The position numbers and the translations under genes were made by a program. A stretch of DNA of 64,000 bases, from IMG/VR virus record IMGVR_UViG_3300017750_000002, positions 1 to 64,000 of that record; one strand, given 5' to 3'. Positions 35,030-43,433 of this stretch are shown piece after piece (the stretch's first letter is position 1; every line of letters begins with the position of its first letter). The notes below the pieces were generated by a model. It ran no database searches. It had not been told where the DNA came from and was given only the letters and a program-made list of their open reading frames with translations. This DNA comes from a virus.

Positions 35030-35131
35030 TTATCGCCTCACTTTTAAATCATAAAGACAATCAACACACATACCATGATTTTTTATGTAGTGGGCATTTG
35101 TTTCTTCACCGCACTTTGGACACTTAATCAT
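35030..35131 (-). CDS. 33-residue zinc-finger peptide
   Basis: CPKC near the N-terminus and CVDC near residue 22 form a four-Cys zinc knuckle. It lies 2 nt after the chaperonin stop and 1 nt before the next start. Function unknown. Confidence 0.6.
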   Translation of the reverse strand: MIKCPKCGEETNAHYIKNHGMCVDCLYDLKVRR

Positions 35132-35133
35132 AT

Positions 35134-36645
35134 TTATTCCTCCAATAACACAGCAACTTCAGTAGTCAAGAATAATGATGCAATTGACATAGCCGCATTA
35201 AAACTTCCCTTAGTCACCTTTACGGGGTCAATAACCCCTGCTTCAAACAAATCTTCATACTTTTCAGTAAGAGCATTATAACCATAGTGCGGGTTTCCAT
35301 TTTGGAATACAGGGAAAGGTTCATCACTATGACCACCATTTCGCAGTAAAACAACTGCAGGTTCAGATAAAGCGTCATAAACAATCTTATGTCCGGTCTT
35401 TTCAATTGCTAGGTTCTTTCTAGCATTTAGCAAACCATATCCACCACCAACAATAATACCTTCAGCAAGAGCGGCCTTAGTTGCATTTAGAGCATCATCT
35501 AATCGTTCTTTCTTTTCACGCATTTCAAGAGATGAAGATGCACCAATTTGAATTGTAGCAATACCTCCACTCAACCGAGAGATGCGCTTCTTCAAACGCT
35601 TCTTATCGAAATCATCATCAATTGTATCAAATACTGACTTAAGAGTATTGATTCGTTCATCGGCAGATTTACCTCCAATAATAGTAGTAGATTCCTTTGT
35701 AATGATAATCTTCTCACAACTACCAAGTTCATCAAGAGTCACCAATTCGGGGTCGTCTTTACTTTCATCTGTATGGAGCCTACCACCAACAATAGAAACA
35801 ATATCACCAAGTTCATCTAATTGAGCATCACCAAAATTAGGTGCGGTGACAACAGCAACTTCAATTGTCTTTTGTAGAATATTCATAATGATATTGTTTA
35901 ATGCAGTACCATCCATTCCTTTGACGAATAGAACCATTGGTCGCTTTTCTACTGCGGCCATTTCCAACATTGGCAATACTTCTGAAAAGTTCTTCATAGC
36001 CAAATTAGAAGTAAAGATTAGAGGATTAGTGAAGGTTGTTTTCCCATCTTCACCATTAGCCATTAGGTGACTTAAGTACCCTTCATCAATCTCCAAACCT
36101 TTACGAATAACCATATTCGTTCTATGGCTATTTGACTCTTCAACAGTAATAATTCCATCACGACCAACTCCTTCCAAAGCAGTGCTAATTAGACCACCAA
36201 GATAACTATCATTGTTTGCCGCAATAGTAGCAACATTTAGAATATCAGCATCGCCAATATCACAAGCCATCATTTCAAGATGTTCAATAACAATATCTTG
36301 TGCTTCCTTCAATTCCTTAGAAAGAGTGTGAAGGTTAGCAACATCAGCGTTATTGATTTGTTCACACAATGCTCTTGCAATAACACAAGCAGTTGTTGTT
36401 CCGTCACCGGAATTATCTTGTGCTTTACTTGCCAAGTTTTGAACCATTTGAACACCCATTTGAACATAAGGGTCTTCATGTGAAACATACTTCGTAATAG
36501 TCACACCGTCGTTAATAATAACAGGTGGATTACCTTGAAGAATTACTGTCTTTGCTTGTGGCCCAAGTGTAGGCAATACAGTATCAGCAACCAAATTAAT
36601 TCCTTGTAATAGTTTTTCTTTTACTTCTTTTCCATGTATAATCAT
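35134..36645 (-). CDS. Group I chaperonin (GroEL/HSP60-like)
   Basis: A 503-residue protein. Group I signatures are clear: LGPQAKTVIL, NDGVTITKYV, SGDGTTTACVIARAL, RDGIITVEES, then APNFGDAQLDELGDI, RISRLSGGIATIQIG, EKKERLDDALNATKAALAEGI and GGGYGLL, ending with VIDPVKVTKGSFNAAM. The ATP-binding DGTTT is intact. It is shorter than E. coli GroEL (548) and lacks the Gly-Met tail. Group II thermosomes are the usual archaeal chaperonins, so a GroEL type is notable. Probably folds virion proteins with the GroES-like protein at 37745-37981. Confidence 0.92.
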   Translation of the reverse strand: MIIHGKEVKEKLLQGINLVADTVLPTLGPQAKTVILQGNPPVIINDGVTITKYVSHEDPYVQMGVQMVQNLASKAQDNSGDGTTTACVIARALCEQINNADVANLHTLSKELKEAQDIVIEHLEMMACDIGDADILNVATIAANNDSYLGGLISTALEGVGRDGIITVEESNSHRTNMVIRKGLEIDEGYLSHLMANGEDGKTTFTNPLIFTSNLAMKNFSEVLPMLEMAAVEKRPMVLFVKGMDGTALNNIIMNILQKTIEVAVVTAPNFGDAQLDELGDIVSIVGGRLHTDESKDDPELVTLDELGSCEKIIITKESTTIIGGKSADERINTLKSVFDTIDDDFDKKRLKKRISRLSGGIATIQIGASSSLEMREKKERLDDALNATKAALAEGIIVGGGYGLLNARKNLAIEKTGHKIVYDALSEPAVVLLRNGGHSDEPFPVFQNGNPHYGYNALTEKYEDLFEAGVIDPVKVTKGSFNAAMSIASLFLTTEVAVLLEE

Positions 36646-36658
36646 ATCTTATTCCTCC

Positions 36659-37408
36659 TTAAAATAGGTAGTTCCATATCAGTATCGCACCCATGATGCT
36701 TCCAAATAGTGCTGCTTGTTTCATGCTGTCTAGTGCTTTAATATCCAAAAACATAGCACTCACTTTATTATCCAGCCAAAAACTACTATCATCAATAGTA
36801 ATGCTTGTCCACTCTAATGCACTATCAATGGTAGGAAGGCAGAAATGATACCAATAACCATCCGTTACAATAAAACGATACTCATTAACATTAGGAACGG
36901 AAGCCAAAAAGTCCTCCACTTGTTCAATGCCTTTATGAGTTTGGTTGGGGGCTTCTGCTTCAATTAGCCACTTGATAGGTGCTTTGTGTCCCTTAAAAGA
37001 AACAGTGAGTAAATAATCCAAATACTTGTTTTTGTTATCAACTGTTTTAAAATGAGGTTCTCTACTAAATTCAATCTTGCGTTTTTCACTTTTGGCTCTT
37101 GTGGAAATAGTTTGAATCATTGGCTCAATCAATAATTCTTGAATCGCAGTTTCTGGTTTTGTTTGAACCAAAAAATGTGCGCTACGCATAAACCCATTAT
37201 TTAATAATGCAGTTTTTCCTTCTTCTGTTAATTTCTCAAGAAGAGGTGCAAGGCTTTTAGATTCGGAATAGTAATATTTCTTAGCCTGTTTTCTTTTAGC
37301 CTTTCTTTCTTCCTTAACTGCTTGTATTTTCTTTTCTTTACATGTTCTAGCGGTATGGCCGGTAGCCCCGCAGAATCCACATTTCATATCTTTTACTGTT
37401 TTATTCAT
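36659..37408 (-). CDS. Zinc-knuckle protein with C-terminal membrane segment
   Basis: A 249-residue protein with AAGGAGG before the ATG. CGFCGATGHTARTC near residue 10 is a CCHC zinc knuckle of retroviral type. A basic helix follows. The central part (residues 120-200) has DYLLTV, IKWLIEAEAP and IVTDGYWYHF, faintly like a PD-(D/E)XK nuclease core. The last 25 residues are hydrophobic (AALFGSIMGAILIWNYLF). A membrane-attached RNA- or DNA-binding protein is suggested; nuclease activity is speculative. Confidence 0.65.
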   Translation of the reverse strand: MNKTVKDMKCGFCGATGHTARTCKEKKIQAVKEERKAKRKQAKKYYYSESKSLAPLLEKLTEEGKTALLNNGFMRSAHFLVQTKPETAIQELLIEPMIQTISTRAKSEKRKIEFSREPHFKTVDNKNKYLDYLLTVSFKGHKAPIKWLIEAEAPNQTHKGIEQVEDFLASVPNVNEYRFIVTDGYWYHFCLPTIDSALEWTSITIDDSSFWLDNKVSAMFLDIKALDSMKQAALFGSIMGAILIWNYLF

Positions 37409-37421
37409 ATTCTATTCCTCC

Positions 37422-37748
37422 TTAAAACGATTTGCCATGCATATATTCACGGCTTTGATTGTATTCAATCTTAGCGATAATCGCACCCGCTACATCTAAA
37501 TCTTTACCAAACGAATAATCCATAATACGAATTACAGCGTCGGCTAATTCTTCTTCGAGAGAAGAAAACTCCATAATCTTACTTGATGAAGGATTTCCAT
37601 CTCTAAGGGCTTCAAGTGCTTCACTGATTTCAGCATGGATTAAAGCCATGCGTTCACCGTCATTTGGGTCTTCTTTCCAGAAACCATGATTTACTGCGTT
37701 CTTGTAAATCTTCTTAGCAATTCTTTCCCATTCCTTTTCAAACTTCAT
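37422..37748 (-). CDS. MazG-like nucleotide pyrophosphohydrolase
   Basis: A 108-residue helical protein with the MazG pattern: ALIHAEISEALEALR near residue 35 and EEELADAVIRIMDY near residue 70, giving the E-x-x-E and E-x-x-D metal-binding residues. Members hydrolyse NTPs, dNTPs or ppGpp-like nucleotides. Viruses use them to adjust nucleotide pools, in line with the ribonucleotide reductase encoded nearby. Confidence 0.8.
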   Translation of the reverse strand: MKFEKEWERIAKKIYKNAVNHGFWKEDPNDGERMALIHAEISEALEALRDGNPSSSKIMEFSSLEEELADAVIRIMDYSFGKDLDVAGAIIAKIEYNQSREYMHGKSF

Positions 37749-37981
37749 TCTTCCACCTCGTAAGCATATATCTTAGAAAATGGAACTACTGTTAGAGTTC
37801 CAATCATTTGATACTTAGTACCTGTATTATCAAAATAAACCGTATTACCTACCAAGTATTCGTATTCCTTACTGGCACTTAGGCACTTGCCTTTATTATC
37901 GGATTTACTAATAATACCACTACTTCGACTTGTTTGTTCTGTTTCAACAAGAATCCATTCTCCACAACCTCTTAGAATCAT
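37745..37981 (-). CDS. GroES-like co-chaperonin
   Basis: A 78-residue beta protein. GEWILVETEQTSRSSGIIS parallels the first strand and mobile loop of GroES, and LVGNTVYFDN plus VVPFSKIYAYEVEE parallel the closing strands. It is shorter than GroES (97), like some viral forms. A group I chaperonin lies two genes downstream on the same strand, which makes the pairing plausible. The sequence is divergent and the assignment needs a profile search. Confidence 0.55.
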   Translation of the reverse strand: MILRGCGEWILVETEQTSRSSGIISKSDNKGKCLSASKEYEYLVGNTVYFDNTGTKYQMIGTLTVVPFSKIYAYEVEE

Positions 37982-38227
37982 TCAATCCATCCCCCGTCGA
38001 TGAGGCCAAGAAGATGCGAAGTTTCTTTTAGCGATTAATCGAAGTGATGCAAATAACTTTAGACGCTTATCTTCTGCTTCTTCGGAATCATCTAACAAAG
38101 TGCTTTCTAATTCAACTAGAATCCTACGAATAATTGTCACCTCTTCTTCATTGTCCTCCATAAATTCATCGTCTAGGGTATTAGACCAATCATATATCTG
38201 TGCAATTCTTTCTTCCCAATTAATCAT
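37982..38227 (-). CDS. Unknown 81-residue acidic helical protein
   Basis: ATG at 38227 has GGAGGAAGA directly upstream and overlaps the preceding stop. Acidic helical first 55 residues and a basic C-terminus. No domain recognised. Confidence 0.6.
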   Translation of the reverse strand: MINWEERIAQIYDWSNTLDDEFMEDNEEEVTIIRRILVELESTLLDDSEEAEDKRLKLFASLRLIAKRNFASSWPHRRGMD

Positions 38228-38502
38228 TCTTCTTCCTCCTTTCCAGCAATTCGGACCCAAGCCTTGTTCATGTCTTTATCAACAAATGTATATACATGTG
38301 TCTTATAGAACTCTTTCAACTTCTTTGCGCTTTTGCCCTCTTTATTCCATGTTACACCCCGTCTGTTTGTTGGACGGTTTGAATCGGAGGGGTGTCGGTT
38401 TGAATGTGCGGTAGCCCTGTCGGTTAGCGTAATAGATTCATAAGAAACCATTGGCCTATCTTGATATTTATGCATCGTACTTATTCCTTCTTTAATAGTC
38501 AT
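38224..38502 (-). CDS. Unknown 92-residue protein
   Basis: Polar, Arg/Ser/Asn-rich first half, probably disordered, then a basic helical segment and an HVYTFVDKDMNKAWVRIAG strand region; ends KEEEE. Directly downstream of, and coupled to, the JAMM protease gene. An internal ATG at 38475 is an alternative start. Confidence 0.55.
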   Translation of the reverse strand: MTIKEGISTMHKYQDRPMVSYESITLTDRATAHSNRHPSDSNRPTNRRGVTWNKEGKSAKKLKEFYKTHVYTFVDKDMNKAWVRIAGKEEEE

Positions 38503-39026
38503 TCTTCTTCACTTCCATTTTTGTATTGTATTGTATATAATCCATCTTTATGAATACATAATTCATTTGGGGTAGATTGTTCCCAATGCCCGAAATGGTC
38601 GGGACCACCTAAAACATAAGCAGTTTCCATTAGCGGTTGCCAAACAGAAACAGTTCGCCAATCAGTGCCACTAAAATATGCGGCTCCAAAAGGATGAGTA
38701 TGAATCCAACATTTAACAGGTAAAGTCATACCAACAGGGTCAATCTTAAAATCAACAAAACCTGCTGTTCCGTAAGAGATATGTAGTTTATCATCACCAT
38801 CAACCACTACTTGAACTTCAAGCCCATTTAGAATAATAGTAGAGGCATTCCAAATAGAAAAGTGGAATGCTTCACTACTGAAATCTTTCTTTTCTTTTAG
38901 GTATTCATCAGTAATGAGTTTTACAATGGCATCTTGAAAGAAAGTCCTTTCTTCCACCATATCCTCAAATGCTTGAATGCTTTGCCTATCCATCTCGTCT
39001 AAATAATCTGGGTCATAACTGCTCAT
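38499..39026 (-). CDS. JAMM/MPN (JAB) domain metalloprotease
   Basis: A 175-residue protein. ATG at 39026 with GAGGTG upstream is preferred over GTG at 39035. CWIHTHPFGAAYFSGTDW near residue 108 has the JAMM zinc ligands HxHP-x(n)-SxxD, and an upstream Glu in the helix-strand region (SSEAFHFS) could complete the site. JAMM enzymes cut isopeptide or peptide bonds after ubiquitin-like proteins. An E1-like enzyme lies two genes upstream in the same coupled operon, and a Gly-Gly-ending Ubl candidate is at 46100-46300. Confidence 0.8.
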   Translation of the reverse strand: MSSYDPDYLDEMDRQSIQAFEDMVEERTFFQDAIVKLITDEYLKEKKDFSSEAFHFSIWNASTIILNGLEVQVVVDGDDKLHISYGTAGFVDFKIDPVGMTLPVKCWIHTHPFGAAYFSGTDWRTVSVWQPLMETAYVLGGPDHFGHWEQSTPNELCIHKDGLYTIQYKNGSEEE

Positions 39027-39027
39027 C

Positions 39028-40194
39028 TCAAACACCTCGCAACTTGTTCAACTTCTTCTCCAACTTGGCCGCCTTCTTAGCCTTTCGTGCTATTCTACGA
39101 CGCTTCCAACGGCTCATATTGGCATTCTTAGCCTCTTCCTTCTTCCGCTTTGAAATAACCTTAGTTGCCTCCTTAAGCATAGCAATATGCTCAGGTTGTT
39201 CACTATCAACAATCATTTCTAACCTTTGAGCAAGTGAGGCATAACTTCGACCAAATTTATTTCTTGCTTCATCAATTGACAATTCATAGAAATTACACAG
39301 TAGTTCGAATTCCTCTTCGTGTTTCCAATGCTTTTGACTTCTTTCATGCTTTCGTTCTGGAAGTGTTTCTAATACTTCCTTTACTTCACTAAGCATTTCC
39401 TTCTCATCGTTTGAAAGATGGCGAGTTGTTGGATTACCATGCTTTTCAACAAATACATCAATCTTCTCAGGTAGATTCTCTACCTTTGTTTCAATTGGCT
39501 TAGGTGGCTTCCCGTCACCACGATGAGTTCCAGTCATGTCTAAAATATCTATCATCTTTTGACGCTTAAAAGCAGTGTATCTTGAAGAAACCCCACCTTT
39601 CTTAAGTATAGACCACTGTTGCTCAATAGAACGAATAGTTCGGTTATCGAATCTTTCACTAGCAATCTTTCGAATTACCTGTCCTTTACTGCTTTTTTTA
39701 ACCTCACATTCATACATACAATGGAGAAGAATAAGTTTTTCATCTTCCGTCCATCGAACCTTTGAACCTGTTCCACGACCTTTTGCCTTGATAACTGACT
39801 TTTCAGAAATTTCCGCTTTAACAAGAAGTTCAGCAATTGCTTTTTGCAGGAAAGACTTACTTAGTTTTCCTTTCAGTGCATTACCATACAGGAGTTCAGT
39901 AGTGCGCTTAAGTTCTTTCTTAGAAATATTATCATCAGTTGTTAGGTTAGCGTAAAACCTACATTGTTTCTTTGTTGCTGGCTCATAATTTTCTGGTATT
40001 TTCATTTTATTTTCCTCCTTATTTTCTTTTGTTTTTCCTGCCAATGCTGACATTCTAGTATTAATATTCTTTCCTGTTCTCTTAACAGAATAAACTTGTT
40101 CTAACCTTCGTGAAATGACATTCCAAGTTAATCCTTCTTCTCTCAATTTCAAAACAAACTCAATTTGTTCTTCTGTCCATTTATTGTACTTCAT
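39028..40194 (-). CDS. Protein with three Myb/SANT-like repeats
   Basis: A 388-residue basic protein. Tryptophan-led helical repeats begin at residue 6 (KWTEEQIEFVLKLREEG), near 150 (RWTEDEKLILLHCMYE) and near 295 (HWKHEEEFELLCNFYE), each followed by helices like Myb/SANT or SANT-related HTH domains. The C-terminal 45 residues are extremely basic (WKRRRIARKAKKAAKLEKKL). It starts within the end of the E1-like gene and ends just before the JAMM gene, so it is the middle member of a coupled trio. DNA binding is likely; the target is unknown. Confidence 0.65.
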   Translation of the reverse strand: MKYNKWTEEQIEFVLKLREEGLTWNVISRRLEQVYSVKRTGKNINTRMSALAGKTKENKEENKMKIPENYEPATKKQCRFYANLTTDDNISKKELKRTTELLYGNALKGKLSKSFLQKAIAELLVKAEISEKSVIKAKGRGTGSKVRWTEDEKLILLHCMYECEVKKSSKGQVIRKIASERFDNRTIRSIEQQWSILKKGGVSSRYTAFKRQKMIDILDMTGTHRGDGKPPKPIETKVENLPEKIDVFVEKHGNPTTRHLSNDEKEMLSEVKEVLETLPERKHERSQKHWKHEEEFELLCNFYELSIDEARNKFGRSYASLAQRLEMIVDSEQPEHIAMLKEATKVISKRKKEEAKNANMSRWKRRRIARKAKKAAKLEKKLNKLRGV

Positions 40195-40748
40195 ACATTC
40201 ACAACCTTAAAGTCACATACTTCTTCATTATTAAAGAATCTTTGAGTCCACTGTGCGCCCATTCCTGCGATAGCAATTTGCATAAAGTGAACATTTTTAT
40301 TTGTTCCATCCCAACTATCTCCTTGACAACTAAATGAACCATCTTTACCTGCTAAAAGCGTATCGTACATTTTGGGGTCGGCTTGATGGCTAACAAGGGC
40401 GGCGTTCCTACCTTGTGCCCGTAAGTCCAACCACTTAATACTTGTGTTGTAAAGGGTTCGCCTAACTGACAAATTATCAACACAACAGATAACCAAGTCA
40501 AATCCGTTCATTTGTTTCTCAGTTAGAATTGGGAACTTAGAAAAGTGATTAACTGATTCATATTCATTCATCATTACACTTGCCTTATTTTGCCCAACAT
40601 GCCCTTTCATAAAGTTTTGATAGGTTAAGTTCTTTGTTTCAACTGAATCGGGGTCTGCAACAGTAATGTTGTATAGTCCGACTTTATCTAAGAACTGAGT
40701 CAAAAATGACCCAATTCCGCCTGTTCCAATTATTAGTATTTTTCTCAT
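40191..40748 (-). CDS. E1-like/ThiF-family adenylyltransferase
   Basis: A 185-residue protein. Nucleotide-binding IIGTGGIGSFLTQFL opens a Rossmann fold. DPDSVETKNLTYQNF, then HVGQNKASVM and DLVICCVDNLSVRRTLYN match ThiF/MoeB/E1 enzymes that adenylate the C-terminal Gly of ubiquitin-like proteins. FSCQGDSW contains a possible acceptor Cys. It lacks the extra Cys and zinc domains of MoeB or eukaryotic E1. Likely activates the Ubl candidate at 46100-46300; that partnership is inference from co-occurrence. Confidence 0.82.
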   Translation of the reverse strand: MRKILIIGTGGIGSFLTQFLDKVGLYNITVADPDSVETKNLTYQNFMKGHVGQNKASVMMNEYESVNHFSKFPILTEKQMNGFDLVICCVDNLSVRRTLYNTSIKWLDLRAQGRNAALVSHQADPKMYDTLLAGKDGSFSCQGDSWDGTNKNVHFMQIAIAGMGAQWTQRFFNNEEVCDFKVVNV

Positions 40749-40761
40749 ATTTATTCTCTCC

Positions 40762-41244
40762 TTATTTTTGCATTCGTTGTTCTCTCATTTTTCTGTCGTA
40801 GTCTTCTTCCCACTTCAAATAGTCTTCTTCATTCAATATGTGCATATGCCAATCATAAGAATGTTCTTTCATTTTTTCCCAATCAATTTTGATTGAACAG
40901 TATTCGCATTTTTTATCATCACATAGTTCACTGCTTCTTTCTTCTGTATCAAAACAAAGATAAGAATCATAGTGAAAGTTATAATCAATAAAATATCCTT
41001 TTCCTCTCCTTTCTTTAAGCCATTTACCTTCAGGTGTAAGAGGCAAAACATCAAACCTAGCGACTATATGAGTTTCACATATAGGACAATCCCATTCAGT
41101 TTCTGCCAAATGCCATTCTTCCATAGCCATAGTGCGGGTTCTTAGAAGAACTTCTGCCTTTTCACGACAATACGGGCAATCGCTTTGTAGGTTTTTCATA
41201 GTCTCAACTATGTTGTTTTCTTTTTCAATCTCGAATTCATTCAT
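40762..41244 (-). CDS. Multi-zinc-finger protein
   Basis: A 160-residue protein. ATG at 41244 has AGGAGAG upstream. Three Cys pairs (CPYC, CPIC, and CEYC after CDDKK) plus HMH near the C-terminus indicate two or three zinc sites. The second CPICETH looks like a C2H2-type start. Could be a DNA-binding regulator; adjacent to TFB and E1-like genes. Confidence 0.6.
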   Translation of the reverse strand: MNEFEIEKENNIVETMKNLQSDCPYCREKAEVLLRTRTMAMEEWHLAETEWDCPICETHIVARFDVLPLTPEGKWLKERRGKGYFIDYNFHYDSYLCFDTEERSSELCDDKKCEYCSIKIDWEKMKEHSYDWHMHILNEEDYLKWEEDYDRKMREQRMQK

Positions 41245-41246
41245 TT

Positions 41247-42101
41247 TTATTCTCTCCTTAATTCGCTTAGTTGTTTGCCTTTTACTTGGGCACAAGTTTC
41301 CAAACCAATTAAAACCAATAAGTCCTTAGTTTGTTTTTTAATTGCAGACCTAGAATAATCACTTCTTTCTGCGATGAGTTTCAATGTTATGTTTGGATGA
41401 ACAAACACATTCTTTGCAATCCAGCATATACTTTCGTAGTATGCACCACGCTTATTATATTCTGACCTTTCTACAATAGGCTCAAAGAACTCTAAGGTTT
41501 CCATACATCTAGAAATGAAAAGTATATCGTCAGTAATCTTATTTGCTGCTTTTTTGAGCAAGAAAGGTGGGTCTGCTTGTATGTGTCGCAAACGACTACC
41601 ATAATAGGTAGTTATCTTTCTCATCAACCTATTCAGTGTTTTACCATTACAAGCAAATTCAGTACAGGCTTCCTTAATAGTAATTGGTGTTTTATTTTCC
41701 TTTAAAACATACCATACTACTGCTGTTGCTCTAATCTCAAGAGAGTGAGCATTAGAAAATACACTCTTAGAGTGTAATTCTCTATAAACAGAATCTACTC
41801 TATCTTTAAGGGTTTCAGTAGAATTGAAATTCGACAATACCATATGAGAAAAGACTATCGCCTTTCTAAGATGATTATCCCTTGTTGAATACCTATTATG
41901 CGTTTTCTTTAATTTACCAGAAGTAATTACACTACCAAGACCAATTCTCTCTTTAGTATGAGTTTCTACACTGTTAGAGACAGCCCTCACTGTTTCCTCA
42001 AACATTTCAGTAGCGACAATCAAACCACACTCTTTACAAGCGGTTTCTCCCATCACTTCGTCATATTCAAATTCATTGGTTTGACATTCTATGCATTTCA
42101 T
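41247..42101 (-). CDS. Transcription factor B (TFB/TFIIB-like)
   Basis: A 284-residue protein. ATG at 42101 follows GGAAGGATT and precedes the zinc ribbon MKCIEC...CKECG, with Cys at 3, 6, 22 and 25. A B-finger/linker region follows, then two cyclin-like helical repeats around residues 85-180 and 190-275, the second ending with an HTH (LKLIAERSDYSRSAIKKQ). TFB recruits archaeal RNA polymerase to TATA-TBP. A viral copy may redirect host polymerase to viral promoters such as those at 46.3, 52.7 and 53.4 kb. Confidence 0.85.
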   Translation of the reverse strand: MKCIECQTNEFEYDEVMGETACKECGLIVATEMFEETVRAVSNSVETHTKERIGLGSVITSGKLKKTHNRYSTRDNHLRKAIVFSHMVLSNFNSTETLKDRVDSVYRELHSKSVFSNAHSLEIRATAVVWYVLKENKTPITIKEACTEFACNGKTLNRLMRKITTYYGSRLRHIQADPPFLLKKAANKITDDILFISRCMETLEFFEPIVERSEYNKRGAYYESICWIAKNVFVHPNITLKLIAERSDYSRSAIKKQTKDLLVLIGLETCAQVKGKQLSELRRE

Positions 42102-43260
42102 TAAAATCCTTCCTATTTGCATTTGCAGGTGCTACCAAATATCTTTTGATAGTATTCACTATTTCTATTGTGTGAGTATCATTTATAAGAGCCAGTGCTC
42201 TTGTTGCGAATTGGTCGCCAAGCGAAGAACCTTTACTCATATTGTCAATACAAATTGGCCCTTTCCATTCCCATTGGCAATCTTCATAGGCCTTTGGAAC
42301 TCCTTCTTCGTCTGTTTCCAAAACAGGTTGTAAAACATAAGTTGATACCATTTGAATATCTGACTTAAATTCAGTGTTTGATAACTTCCAATCATATCCA
42401 TTACCTTTGATTAACAAAGTTTGTGGTTGCTTACCATCCATAGTTAATTCAAGACGCTCCGGTTGTTGTGTAACCATTTCGTGAAGAAGTTGAATTGCTC
42501 GGTCTTCAACAATATCTTGTTGTCGGTTTTGTCTTAGGAACTGGCGCATCAATTCTAATTGCGAATCAGTTGGTTCTTTGCCCATCAAGTAGGTATATAA
42601 CCGCTTGATTCCCATATACTTGAACTTTCCAACTTTCTTACCATGTAAGAAGAAAGAACAAAAACTCTTTAGTTCAGTGTTCTTAATTGGTGCCCAAACA
42701 CCGTCACTGATTTCAATTGCACATTCCTTTTCAGAAATTTGCTGAACCTTCAATCTAACCTCAACCTTTTTAAAATCAATAAAGTAGTGGAATGGAACAC
42801 GATTTTCCAATACATACTTTACATCTTCGGATAGGCTAAGAACCTTCATTAGTGAAGTCATTAATTTAGTCGGGCTATTTTCCCGCATGGCTGTCACAGT
42901 CACTCTTGCTAAGGCATTAGCAATTGTATTCGCACTTTCAGTTTTACCATTCAATTGAAACCTGCTACCAGTTTTAGTGATAGCAATAGGTAGTTCGCCA
43001 ATGTATAGCAAAAAAGGCACACCATCAGTAAATCCTAGTCTTGGGGTATTTCCTGCCCTTCGTGCTTTTCTTGAAGAAAGAACTCCACTCCACCAACTAG
43101 TCAAACTAAAATGAATAGGGTCTTTTGCTCTTCTATTAAAATCAATATCATACGAAGTAATACTACTCCATGCGTCAAACTTTTCCATTTTTATGGTGAC
43201 GGGTGGATAGTAATCTCTCGAATCATCAGGTTTTCTTACTTTTAATTTTATTTCATGCAT
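42073..43260 (-). CDS. Unknown 395-residue protein
   Basis: A soluble alpha/beta protein without membrane segments or recognisable catalytic motif. It contains a long strand-rich N-terminal half and a Gln/Arg-rich helical stretch (QLELMRQFLRQNRQQD) near residue 235. Overlaps the TFB start by 29 nt. It is one of the largest unassigned proteins of the block and a good target for structure prediction. Confidence 0.7.
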   Translation of the reverse strand: MHEIKLKVRKPDDSRDYYPPVTIKMEKFDAWSSITSYDIDFNRRAKDPIHFSLTSWWSGVLSSRKARRAGNTPRLGFTDGVPFLLYIGELPIAITKTGSRFQLNGKTESANTIANALARVTVTAMRENSPTKLMTSLMKVLSLSEDVKYVLENRVPFHYFIDFKKVEVRLKVQQISEKECAIEISDGVWAPIKNTELKSFCSFFLHGKKVGKFKYMGIKRLYTYLMGKEPTDSQLELMRQFLRQNRQQDIVEDRAIQLLHEMVTQQPERLELTMDGKQPQTLLIKGNGYDWKLSNTEFKSDIQMVSTYVLQPVLETDEEGVPKAYEDCQWEWKGPICIDNMSKGSSLGDQFATRALALINDTHTIEIVNTIKRYLVAPANANRKDFNEMHRMSNQ

Positions 43261-43264
43261 ATAA

Positions 43265-43432
43265 TCACATCATATATATATTATCACTTTTATTTTTAGC
43301 ACAGTCAAGGTGCATTTCTTTTTTAATTTCTTCCGGTAATAGCAACTGTTGGCCGCAAATACGGCAAGAGGTTGCAATTCTCTTTTTGTAGGCTCTATGA
43401 CTACTTGTATATTTTGGGTCTTTTTCTTTCAT
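43265..43432 (-). CDS. 55-residue Cys-containing peptide
   Basis: CRIC at residues 23-26 and a later HLDC give a possible three-Cys/His zinc site. Basic N-terminus. The start overlaps nothing but the previous stop is 1 nt away. Function unknown. Confidence 0.55.
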   Translation of the reverse strand: MKEKDPKYTSSHRAYKKRIATSCRICGQQLLLPEEIKKEMHLDCAKNKSDNIYMM

Positions 43433-43433
43433 A

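Noticed and set aside
35134-36645. Thermosome (group II chaperonin)
   Set aside because: The first expectation for an archaeal virus, but the apical and equatorial motifs are those of GroEL, and a GroES-like gene is nearby.
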